Shown: positions 1 through 12,300 of the stretch, one piece after another | Layout of the letters: each line of letters begins with the position of its first letter | Numbering within the stretch: the first letter of the stretch is position 1 | Assembly (NCBI RefSeq): GCF_003590095.1 | Contig: NC_039482.1 | Coordinates: forward strand, 9,379,657 to 9,443,656 | Source of the DNA: Trichoplusia ni | Lineage: Eukaryota; Arthropoda; Insecta; Lepidoptera; Noctuidae | Direction of reading: 5' to 3' | DNA: 64,000 bases | Position numbers and translations under genes: made by a program | The notes under the pieces: model-generated | The model's input: the letters and a program-made list of their open reading frames with translations, nothing else | Told to the model about the DNA's origin: nothing | The model's database searches: none

Positions 1-135
1 TTTTCCCAATATATTAGAATGGATTTTTTTGTCACTAAAATAAATTATCCTCAGATACCTTAATAAAATCTACAACAGTCTTTTCAAATGCCAAAAAATG
101 TTAATTGAGTGGAATTACAATGTATTGTGTGTCAG
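1..135 (+). other. Intron of LRP1 (partial)
   Basis: AT-rich sequence ending in a tgtgtgtcag acceptor. No coding sequence seen. Confidence 0.6.
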
Positions 136-378
136 AGCGCATGCCTTGGCTGCGTCTACACCACGTGTTCGCGCTTGCGGTGTGGGACGGGCGCGTGTAC
201 TGGTCGGACTGGGAGACCCGCGCCGTGGAGAGCTGCCTGCGCCGCCCCGACATGCGCTACGCCGGCGCCGCCAACGACAGCAGCGGCGGCGCCTACCGCT
301 GCCGCACGCTCGTGCACACCGTGCACAAGCCCATGGACCTGCGCGTCTACCATCCGGCTCGCCAGCCACCGCAACCCG
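136..378 (+). CDS. LRP1: LRP1 exon a: end of a YWTD propeller
   Basis: Acceptor tgtgtcag before 136 and donor gtacgt after 378. The exon enters with two bases of a split codon and leaves with one (phase 1). It encodes a last propeller blade (ALAVWDGRVYWSDWETRAVE) followed by VYHPARQPP, which resembles the HP..QP strand that ends LRP propellers. Confidence 0.85.
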
Positions 379-3300
379 GTACGTGACATCACGCGAGCCA
401 AAAACACTTCTTCTTTGTTCTCCTCGGATCGGATCGTTAAGTTTAGTTTTGTACAGAGCTGTCGGCATTGTGCGCGGCGCTCAACTGCTCGGGGCTGTGC
501 CTGCTGACGCCGGAGGGCGGCGAGAACGGCGGTGCGGGCGCGCGCTGCGAGTGCCCCGAGCACTGGGCGCTAGCTGAGGACGGACGCTCGTGCACGCCCA
601 ACTGCACGTCTGCGCACTTCGTGTGCGCGTCCGCGCTCAAGTGCATCCCGTTCTGGTGGCGCTGCGACACGCAGGACGACTGCGGCGACGGCAGCGACGA
701 GCCCGCCTCGTGCCCCGCCTTCCGCTGCGCGCCCGGCCAGTTCCAGTGCGACAACGGGCGCTGCGTGCACCCGTCGCACATCTGCGACGGCGCGCCGCAC
801 TGCGGGGACGGCTCGGACGAGCGCGACTGCGACAAGTTCACGTGCCTGGCCTCGCAGTGGAAGTGCCGCGGGAACAGCTCGGCCGGCGTGGCCGCGCGCT
901 GCGTGCCCGCCGCCGCGCGCTGCGACGGACGCTACGACTGCCACGACAAGGACGACGAGCACGACTGCCCGCCGCGCACCTGTCCGCCGCATCATGTCAG
1001 TATACATCACCTCTACATAATGACTTGAATGTAATATATTGTTAGTTGTACATTAATAAATGCTTACTGAGCAAAGACTTGTGCTTACTGCCAACGTTGC
1101 AGTTTACATGTGCAAACGGTGCGTGCGTGCCGCTGGTGTGGGTGTGCGACGCGGACTCTGACTGCGGCGACGGGTCGGACGAGGGCGCCATGTGCGCGGC
1201 TCGGGCCTGTGCTGCTGACGAGTTCCGCTGCGGCTCCGGGCGCTGCATACCGCGCGAGTGGCTCTGTGACGCCGAGCACGACTGCCCCGCGCGCGAGGAT
1301 GAGGTGGGCTGCCTGCCCGGCCGCTCGCCGCCCGCCTGTGACCCCACATACTTCCGCTGTCCCGACGGCCACTGTGTGCCCGGCCGCTGGCGCTGTGACC
1401 TAGAAGATGACTGCGGCGACGGCGCAGACGAGCTAGGCTGTGCGCCGCGTGCCTGCTCACCCTCCGAGTTCCGCTGCGGATCAGGCGAGTGTATTCGCGC
1501 CGCACTGCGCTGCTCGGGCGCCGCCGACTGCGCGGACGCCAGCGACGAGGCGGGCTGCGCGCCGCACTGCGGGCCGGGAGCGCGCGCCTGCCGCGCCGGG
1601 CCCGCCTGCGTGCGCCGCGACTGGTGGTGCGACGGCGAGCCCGACTGCCCCGACGGCTCGGACGAGGCGGGCTGCGCCGGCGCCGCCGACTGCGGGGAGC
1701 GCCTGGCGTGCGGCGGCGCGGCCCGCTGCCTGCCCGCCGCCTGGCGCTGCGACGCGCGCCGGGACTGCGCCGACGCGCGGGACGAGGAGCCCTCGGCTTG
1801 CGAGCAGCACGCCTGCCCGCCACCCATGTTCCGCTGCAACGACAACACGTGCTTGCCGCCCAACCTGGTGTGCGACGGCTTCCTGGACTGCGACGGCGAC
1901 GAGAACCCCGCGTTCTGCGAGCGGCGCCGCTGGCTGGGCGAGGAGTCCGCCTGCCAGCCCGACGAGAGCCTGTGCGACGACGGCCGCTGCGTGCCCGCCG
2001 ACTCGCCCTGCGATGCCGGTACTCACATACTGCTATAATTATTAACTTTTGCATTTCCAGAAAATATTATAAAAGCTTTATTTTAATTCATGAGCTTATT
2101 GAGATCATTGCATTGATATTGACAACGAAAATACATCGTGCGCTTTACGCAGATGCTGAACTGGCTTGCCGCTGGGACACGTGCTCGCAGTTGTGCCTGC
2201 CTAAACACCAGAACCACACGTGCAAGTAAGTCTCAATGAAACAAACTAATTTCATAGCATAGCTTGAAGGGCTTTTCTATGCATAAAATTCTATTTGGCA
2301 ATTTATCCGTGACCATTAAGATGAAACATTTTGTAATTTTTATCGTGTTACAAATACAGATGTGTATCGGGCTACAAGCAGAGACAGCTACCGGACGGTA
2401 CATTAACATGCGAGGCCTCAGGTGAGCGCGCGGTGCTGCTGCTGGCTGAGGGCGGCGAGCTGCGCGCCTGGCAGCCGCGCGCGCTGCGGCAGCATGACGA
2501 CCTGGCCGGGACCACTGAGCTCGGGAACAGGTACTCCAGCATGCCTCGGACAATTAATTTTCCGAATCAAACACTATGTACACGGAATTGTAATCGTTAC
2601 TCTTTCATCGTGTAATGGGGTTGCGTATCGTGTGATACAGCAGTAAGGCGGTGATCACGAGCGCATGCGGCGCCCTGGTGGGCGACACGTGGTGGGTGCT
2701 GTGGGGCGACGACTCGGGTCGCCTGCTGCGCGCAGACGTGACCGCGCACGTGCCCGCGCCGCGCGACGCGCTCTCCGAGGACCTGGCCATGCGCGCCCAG
2801 CTCGTGCTGCGCGTGCCCGGCGAGCTGCGCGGCGTGGCCGTGGACGTGGCCGCGCGCCGCGTGTACTGGACGCAGGCGGGCCCGCGCGCCGGGCTGGGCG
2901 TGGCCGCGCTGGACGGGCGGCGGCGGGCGGCGCTGCTGGCGCGGGCGGGGCGCGAGCCCGACGCGCTGGTGCTGCACGCGGGCGCGCGCCGCCTGCTGTG
3001 GGCGGAGCGCGGCGCCGAGCCCGGCGTGCTGGCGGCCGGCCTGGACGGCGCCGCGCCGCGCTGGCTGGTGCGCCGCCGCGTGCGCCGGGTCACCGCGCTC
3101 GCGCTGGATGCGCCCGCTGAGCGCTTGTACTTCGTGGACGCTTACTACGACACGCTGGAGAGCGTGCGCCTGGACGGCAGCCAACGCGCGCTCGTGGCGC
3201 AGTTCACAGTGCGGCCCGCCGGCGCCCCGCACGCGCCCAGCGTGTTTGTTGGAGGGCGCGCGGCGGAGGCAGGTCCTGCGACGAGCTCCGGGGCTACTCA

Positions 3301-6300
3301 AGCGGGGGCGCGAGCCTGTGCTCGTGCCGCCGTGTGGGAAGAGTGGGTGTACTGCGCCACCCCGCGAGGACTGGCACGACTACCCAAGCGGCCACGTCCT
3401 GACCTGCCGCGCGTGCGCATCACACACGCACCTCGTCGACCGCTCACTGCGCTGGCGCTGCTGCACCCGGCTATGTTCTCTGCGGACACGGGTCAGTACA
3501 ATCCACTGTGTACCACTTATTTTTCTATGTAAAATCTAATGTAATATTCATTTTTATTGTTAACATCCTACCATTAGGTGATAACCCATGCAAGGAAGGA
3601 GATGCAGGAAACGGTGCTTGCGACGAGAGCGCGCTGTGCGTGCGGAGTGCTACAGAGGAGGGCTTTGCTTGTCTGTGCCCCGAAGGCCTCGTGCCGCTGG
3701 ACGAGGCGGCCGTGCGCGCCCAGCGCAAGTGCGTGATCCCGCGCGGCGCGGCCGGCGCTGCGGAGAGCGGGGGCGGGGGCGCGGGCGCGGGGGCGGGCGG
3801 GGGCGCGGCGTGCGCGCTGGCGTGCGGGCCGGGCGCCTGCGTGCGGGGCGCGGCCGGGGCCCCGCACTGCCGCTGCCCGCCGCTGTTCACGGGCGAGCGC
3901 TGCCAGCACTACCGCTGCGCGCAGCACTGCCACCGCCGCGGCCGCTGCGAGCTGGACCAGACACAACACACCGACCTCACACACACGGCCGACCCCACTG
4001 CACCTTTACCACTCAAGGTACAGTTTGATGCTTGCCAACGTGCTCTGTCTTAGATGTCTTGTATGAACACTAATGATATTTGTTGTGTCAGTGTGTTTGC
4101 AACCCCGGCTACACGGGGGCTCGCTGCGAGCGGACGCAGACGGACGCGACGGGAGCGGATGCGAACACGACGGGCGCGTGCGCTCGCGTTTCCTGCGAGA
4201 ACGGCGGCCGCTGCGCACTGCAGGACGGCAGAGCAGTCTGCGAGTGCGCGCCAGAATACACTGGTACTGTTATCATTATTAAATGATGTAACGGTTTACT
4301 CACGCGTATTATAACTCGACGAGTTCGACTCGCGATCCCGCCGCATCTGCTCATGATTAAGGACTCCGGTTGGGTCCGAAACTAGTCGGGCTACCCCGAT
4401 AAATACGCGTGAGTAAACCGTTACATCATTTAATAATGAATCATTCTCACGACAGTTACTATCAAAATACTGTTATCATTGTCAATTGTAAAGACAACAA
4501 CCACATTTTTTTTCTATTACATCTGTGTTGTGTGTCATAGGCTCTCGCTGTGAGCGCTGTGTGGGCGGGCCCGAGTGCGGCGCCGGCGTGTGCGAGCGCG
4601 ACCAGGACGGCGCGCGCTGCAGACCTGACATTTGCCGGTTCTTCTGCCTCAACCAGGTAAGCGTGCCCCTCCCCCCCCACCTCCAACAGCCTGTATATAA
4701 GCTATTTCAATTTCTTACGAATACCACCCGTTTTTCGTTCTCAAACAAGTCTCAGAACGTGAAATATTGCACTATTATTTCTAAGTTAAGATTAAGGCTT
4801 TACTAAGCAACGGACGAATAAGATGATTGTACCTTCAACAAAACGGTATGTTATTAGACTAACATTTAAATCGTTAGAAGTTGTTGTTGTTGATTGTTCA
4901 CTTCGAGGAGTGGGCCGTACTAACGTAGCTTGCCTACCACCACCCCTGCGTCCTGCTGAGGCTTGCGTGTTGCAGGGCGCGTGCAGCGTGTCGGCGGTGG
5001 GCGCGGTGTCGTGCCGCTGCCCGGCCGCGTGGAGCGGGGAGCGCTGCCAGCGCCCCGCCTGCGTGGACGCGGCCTGCGCGGAGCCCGCGCCCCCCGCCAC
5101 AGCCGCGCCCCCGCAGACCACCGCCCGCGCCACACCCGCTACAGACGCGCCCAAGAGGAGTAATGGTAAGTACTACGGCTTTTTACAGTTATAATGCCTT
5201 CCAGCTGATGGACGTACAGCAAGATCAAAAACTTCTACAAGGAAACAATTACGGATATTATTATGTTTCATAAATCATCCGAGAATCAGACGACTTGGTA
5301 CATCCGTATCTGATTACTTTGCAGTAACAGCTTCTGACGTCATCAGAAAGATTGCATCAATATCATATAAGTCTTTCCAGTAGGTATTTGTAGGCGTGGC
5401 CTTCCTAAAGAGAAGAGTTTTCCAGAAGTAGAAACAAATAGACAACAAATATTTTGTTTCTGCGAAAAAAATATCATCTCAAACTGAACATATAAAAGAC
5501 AGTAACTTAAAGGAATCTGTTCAATATATATACATGTATTTATGCTTTTCATACATGCACGATGAAAATCTATAATAGACTACAGAACTATAATAAAAAA
5601 AATACAATAAGTGAGAGAACAGTTCCATATAGATCCCTGGGTTCGCAGCCGAAATGAGAGGTAAGACCAGCGAAAAAATGAATTGTCTTGAATGAAAAAA
5701 AAAATACAAGATAACGTGCCAGTTAAATTGGCACCCGTTTGTCCAACGAAAGTCAAGAAGACTACGATCATCGTCTAAAGTTAATTCGTAGCCGATAAGT
5801 CATCCATGAAACGACCGCGCCAAGCGTAGCTTAACATTTAATAGGTCGACCTGTGTGGCTATTATATGTGATTACGTAAACAATGCATATTTATGCGAAA
5901 CCGGCTATTGCGTTCGATTTGCCATGAAACCCATCATCAGATTTATATGAAATGTTAATAGAACCATTCGGAATTAACACCAATAAAAAAAAAAAATTGA
6001 AATATAATCTATATTTGACGGATTACGCCCGAACTAACGTAAAAGAAAACAAAAATCCGAATTAAGAACCTACACCCGTTTTGGAAATCAGTTAAAAATA
6101 GTCTGCAACAATGCCGCAAATGCTTAAGCATATTTTACAAGCGTAATCATTCATTAATCTCACAATGATAATTATCGTAAACAGTCGTATTTTACGATAA
6201 TTTATATTTATATAAAAATAAATTATTTTCATTAATAACCTGAATCGATGTCTTTATCTTTCTAATCTATTACGACACATTTTTTTTCATATGGGTTCGT

Positions 6301-9300
6301 ATTTTCTGTTTTGCCCCAAAAACATAAATTGATCAAATTGCAGTAAAAGAAACTTACGCGTGACGTCACGCTCGTGTTTTAATTTTACCAAATCATTACA
6401 TCACTAACCTCCTTCTCCTAAACTTGAAAGCAGTTTACATTTTGTTTTGTTCAGATAAAGCCGAAAAAGCTATCGTTGCCACCCATTTGACTTTCAAGAC
6501 CCAATGAAATAATAAGTGGAAAGGTTATTGTAGAGTATAGTCACCGGCACGGATCTTGAGCGCTCGGCGGAAGAGTGGGGTTCGCTTTGCGCATCGTAAA
6601 ATAAAACGCCAATCAATTGTGCGTACTCGTCGTCTTGAGGTGCATGCAACTGCAGCAAAGAACGAATTTCAACCAATACTGAGTGACGGCTATGACGCGA
6701 TGCGCTGCGGGCCAATCACTGCACTTTAGTCCGCCCCGCGCCTCACTTCATACCGGAAAAGGGACCCAAAAAATCACTTTTGCGCAGGTGAAGGTCAGCG
6801 CTCAAGATCCGTGCCGGTAACTATACAAACATTACTTGAACTTGGGTTGTCACGCTACCGTGTGTTGAGCAACGTGAAGTTGAAATACAATCCACTGTGT
6901 AGCTCTCGGTAACAGCGCTAATGTAGCTAGCAGCACTCGGTTGAATATACTGAAAAACCGACCATGAGAAACCAATTAAAACACACAGTTATTCCGAAAA
7001 ATAATTAATGCAAATTAAAACTGCTTTAACTATCACGGACGGACCCGCACGGAACCCTAAATATTTTATAATTTTAGAAAGCCTGTGGAAAAACGTTCTG
7101 TGTTCTATTATTAATAAATATTTTTGATAGTTTGTCATATCATTTTAGATCCACTATAAATTGAATATAAACTAGTATAAGAAACATCAGTTTTTATCAA
7201 AAAAGTAAATCAAACTCAACAATACACAATGTAAAAATTATGCGTCGGTACTCGCTTAACCTTGAACTTCGAAGCAGTAGTCTCGAACCCGGTCAGTAAA
7301 CCAGTAGGTCAGGCCGGCACCTCGGGTAACATGAATATGCATGTACTTACGCGATGTAAACACCACGCGAGCCGGCGAAACATATGTTATCTGCGTATTG
7401 TTCAACTGTAAGCACTCTCTCGCGTCATAGACTTTGTGGGAAACAGCTTCCGGCCCGCGGGACTACCCGCGCGGACACAAGCTACGCCGGTGACGTCACA
7501 CACGCTGCCGAACGAAGGTCGCATATCAGGAAAACACAGTTCGCGGAATATATCTGTGATAACTTTCAAAATTTGCTGATCTAAAGATTCAAGTTTGGTT
7601 TGAATTGTCGCTTGGATTCAAAATATCAACCTTGAGTAACGCGGCAACAGTGCGTTAGCTAATCTGACGAACGCTCATTATAAAAGCGTATCTTTGCTCG
7701 ACCAGTGTTACCTCATCGGGGCGACTGCCTTGATTTTAGCATCACACTAACGTCCAGTAACTTCTGTTGTCAAGCCTGTGGCAAGATATGTCGCTCTCGT
7801 ATCGGTCTGTTCAGTCATGAAAGGCGTTGTATCACGGACACCACCACATAAATCGTCTGCAATAGATGAAAAAGCCGCTTAGGTTTAGTTTTATCAACCG
7901 TTCAGACGCGTATCAGATGCAACTTGGCTTCAAGGAAATTCTCTAGTACTTGTATTCAAGTGTGATGCTGCACGGCTCAGTCACCCCGGCAGGTGGAGGT
8001 GCGCCACTTGTTGACATTAGTTATTTATATGTCCGGCGTGGCGCTGGTCACGGCCAGTACTCGGCGAGTGCTCGCCGGCGGCGGACCACTCGCGCGACAT
8101 GCTTGAGTACAGTGACAACGTGCGTGAAAATACTTATCAGTGAGAAGTGACAGTGACAGTGTTATGAGAGGTCGGCGGAAACGCGCTCCTGATGGTGAGT
8201 ACCTTCGGATGAAGCCGATGGGTCTGAGTGCTCCAATGAGTCTAGGCCCGATATCATTGTTTTCCTGATTACTTACTGTTACAATATAATGTCTAGTCTG
8301 TTTCTGGATAAATTAACCATTTAAAATTATCAAAAAAGATAGAAAATACTTAATTTTCTCAATATACTTTAAGTCCGATATTAATTATAGTATGTCAGCG
8401 TGACAGCCGAAATTATTTTATTTATTTTATTTTATTTGGGAAACAAACAGATGAAATATAGTTAATAAAATACAAACAAAATAAACAGTACAGTAAATTA
8501 TATTAGGCTAAACTAGTTTTCAAGAGAATTAGGGTATCACAGAACTAGATATGCAATCGACCTGGTATAGGTAGGTCTCAACTCAAAATCGAAAAAGTTT
8601 TTAGTTCAGAAAATACGTTTTTTACGTACTCTACTCGTAAAAGTTTGATATTCGCTACAGCTGGCAGAATTTCTCGGAGTCTGCGCGTGCGCACCTCAAG
8701 ATGACCCTGTCATGGGGAATTTACGTGTGCGACTACAGCCTCACGTATTTTCCCGCGTATTTTTTTCGTAGAAATGGACATCCGCCTAAGTAGCAGGTGG
8801 CAAAAATAGCAATTTCCAAAGTAGGGGAATAACCGACTACATTGTATGTGATGCACAGATTTTTAAAATGCTGTGTGTATATATGTCTAAAATTCATAAT
8901 TAAATATTTTCATGGTTCTAGTGCTCTTGTATGTATGTAAATACTTGCGTTTGCCCGATGCTCTGTCTACTTGGGATGTAACATTATCCTGTTTTTGATG
9001 ATCGGTTGAGTATTTTTCGCGCGAAAGCGTAACAAACAAACATGCAGACTTATCATATCACTAGAAATGGATCTCTTATATATTGGTGTGACATAATATG
9101 CATTTTTGGACTTGACATTTACTGAATACTGTGTAAATGCATATAATAGTATCTGTCGAATGCGCATGCGATTGATATTGTGCAATGTTACCGGGCGCAG
9201 CGCTGTGCGGTCAACAGCTGATGGAAGGTCGTGTCGTAATAGGTGTCGAGTGTGTCAATGGCCGGTAGCCGTTACTATAATAATTTACTGTGGTGAATAT

Positions 9301-12300
9301 ATTATATCATTGAGAACCGAAGTAGGATAGCGAAGCGACCCCTTTCGCAATTAAGGGAACAAAACAAAAAACAATATTGAATTAGGCTACTATGTACAAC
9401 TTTTTGAACCTCAAAATAGAGATTCGACCTTCCCGAAACTTTTTGCTGTGGTTTTGTGATTTGGAAGAATGAGGCACACTGATATAGCCGCTAAGAGTCC
9501 AATTCTATTTTAGATAAAGTATGGGATAAAGTTCCTGCGAATTTCGATCGATAGCTGTGCATGAGATGCATTTATAAATTACAGACTCACAGCTATATTT
9601 GCAAGTTTTCCAATGTGTAATGTGAATAAAGGGAAAGATATCCGCTTAACATGAAGGATCGTAGTGACTGCACCTTCGCTTTATAGTATTTAACAGTTCG
9701 CGCAAGGACTGCCTTATAATACGTTATGTTAGCTCTGCATAATGAGTAATTGTGATGCGTGTATGACAGCGTCGGGTGCATCGGGCGCGCGCTGCGGGGC
9801 GGCGTGCTCGCACGGCGGGCACTGCGTGCGGACCGCGCGCGGGCCTGCCTGCGCCTGCGCCGGGGCCTGGGGCGGCGCGCACTGCACGCTGTACGTGGGA
9901 CACGACCACGCCTGCGCCGCGCGCGCCTGCCCGCCGCCCGCGCTCTGCGTCTGGGGACCAGACTGTGAGTAGCCCAAGTTATACCGTGATGCACTATTTA
10001 CTTTTCCTCGGTTCGTTCTGAGAAGCACCTTTTGATGTGTAAAATGAACGTTGAAGTGAAATTGTATTCAGAAAGCTTATTTCATTTTAAATCGAATCAG
10101 CAATGTGTTCTCGTCACTTTTTTGCTAACTTTACGAACAACTAGTTCTAATTACTAAATAAACTCAATAGGTGACTTGCACATCCATCTGATTCCGCGTA
10201 GTATTTAAATAGGTACATCTTCATGTAACGACTGATGCGTGTTAACAGTGAGTTCGACGGAAGCTGGTCCGGTGTTCTGCGCGTGCCTGGAGGGCGCGAG
10301 CTGCACGGCGCCCCACACGCCGGCGCCCGCGCTGCCGGGCGTGACGAGCGCGGGGAGCGCGGCCGGGGGCGGGGGCGCGGGCGGGGGCGCGTGGGCGGGC
10401 GCCGCGCTGGCCCTGCTGGCGCTGCTGGCCGCCGTCCTCGCCGCACTGTACCTGCTACATCGCCGCAGACAGTCAGTACCACCTCACCTCACCTTCATAC
10501 CTATATTGTTCACTTCTTCTTTGACCTCCATCTTTGGCCAGTTCTCGCCAGTCATCGGCGTGAAGTGCCATAAGATCCGCCTCAACTGTATCACTCCAGC
10601 GATAGCTGGTTCGGCCAACAGGGTGTCTACCAGTTGATCGTCTCAAATACGCTCTTAACACCGCGATCTTCTCCCATTATTTCGATGTGATCTCCATCTA
10701 ACAAAATAATGTGTTGTGTACAGCGGAGCGTTCGTGCACGCGCGTCTGTCTGACAACGTGGAGATTAACAACCCTATGTACCTGGCCGGCGAGGATGAAC
10801 TCGAACAGCCACATCCTGCGCACGCGCACAACGTAAGTACACAACCTCGTCTCTTATTCATAATTCATATTACTTAAGGTTAATATGGATAAGGTTATAA
10901 AATATCGTGGTAGCTTTGTGGTTCTATGTTCGGATTGCTATGCGTGCGGTGCAGGTTCGGTCCCAACGCAGGCAAAGTATCAAAGTGTCTTTTTAAAGCT
11001 GTCACGCTTTTGTGTCTTTGCTTTACCAATTATTTTATTACAACGCTAAAAACAATGAAGAAACATCTTAAGAAAACCTGGATTCCGAATACTGGAATCT
11101 GAATCAACATCGTCATCAATCTTCACACCTTTCCTATATGGTTAAAGGCGTGTGCCCAGCAGTCTAGCGTTTATTTGCTGGTAATACCGATATGCCACGC
11201 CTCCGTTCACCTGTTCACTGCAATCGCTGCTGCTGGTAACCACTAGACGTACTCTAACTTGTATCCTTTCCCCACAGAACGGCGGCAACCACTTCGCCAA
11301 CCCGGTGTACGAGAGCATGTACGCCCCGCAGAGCGCGCCGCCGGAGGTAAGCCCCGCACACGCGCGCATGCTGCCGCGCACACACGCGCCCTGAGACCGC
11401 GGGGTCACGGCCACGCCGCCAAGCGTAGACGTTAACACTTCATGTGTATATAGTTAACTACAAAAAAAAACTGTACTTGATTGACGCGGCCACTAGCGTA
11501 ACTAAATCATTAAAAAAATTCGTCAAGTGCGAGTCAGACTTGCGTCAATAGAGGTTCTGTATAAATACGAAATGAGCATCCATAAAGTATATTAACCAAC
11601 CTCGTCTTAAATTTTTATAAAAAAGTGAATCATTTCGTAATCTATTTAAGAAACGTTTTTACCTTTAGGGTACGGAACCCTAAAAACTTGTCTTACGCGC
11701 TTAACTACTTAATTAGTCAAATATTTATCCGTTTTGACCCATTTGGTACGGAACCCTAAAAACTACACTTGACGTACGCGCTTAGCTACTAGCTACTTAG
11801 TAAAATACCTTAAAGCTACAAAAAAGTCTACAATTCTAATGAATCTTATCTATTCAACATATTTTGAATTTATGCAAAAATAAATAACTATAAAAACATA
11901 ATTGGATTGTCGACCTCAGTGAACTAACGAACGTGTATGTGTGTGTGTAGGTCGTTCATGTAATTGTGTGACGGAAGGTCGTCGGTGCGGTTTTCATAAT
12001 TCGTAGTCATCATTATGTTCATAAAAACCAAATGTTATACCTATTCAATATCGACCGCTGTTAAGTAACACTTGACGCATAAATCTTAAATGATGATGAT
12101 ATTAACGACTTTTTTCCTTGTGCGCTGTCGCTAAGTTAGACGATGGAGTTTTGACACGGAACTATAAGTTATTCTTACAAATATGGTACATATTTTATTT
12201 ATATACATATAGTATGTTTATTTTTCGCTTTAACAATTTCGGAAAGGAAAACCCGTTCTCGTAATCGTGATTGACTCTAGAACGCGCGTTAATAATGCAA

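Larger units (their letters stand above)
5166..9769 (+). other. LRP1: 4.6-kb intron of LRP1
   Basis: Starts gtaagt and ends tatgacag. Mostly AT-rich. It contains a 290-bp MITE (6536-6825), a locally CpG-rich promoter-like stretch (about 7700-8194) ending in a possible alternative first exon, and a T/A-rich repeat tail with 'tttgggaaacaaaca' near 8400-8470. No other coding sequence is supported. Confidence 0.7.

Noticed and set aside
98..577. Long overlapping open frames over the LRP1 and ligase exons on both strands
   Set aside because: They are composition shadows of GC-rich exons. Only one frame shows the cysteine/acidic or motif pattern of a known family, and exon phases support that frame alone.
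2421..2422. GT after CEAS as the end of an LRP1 exon
   Set aside because: Reading through gives LLLAEGGELRAW, the expected propeller start, in the correct frame to the next donor at 2531.
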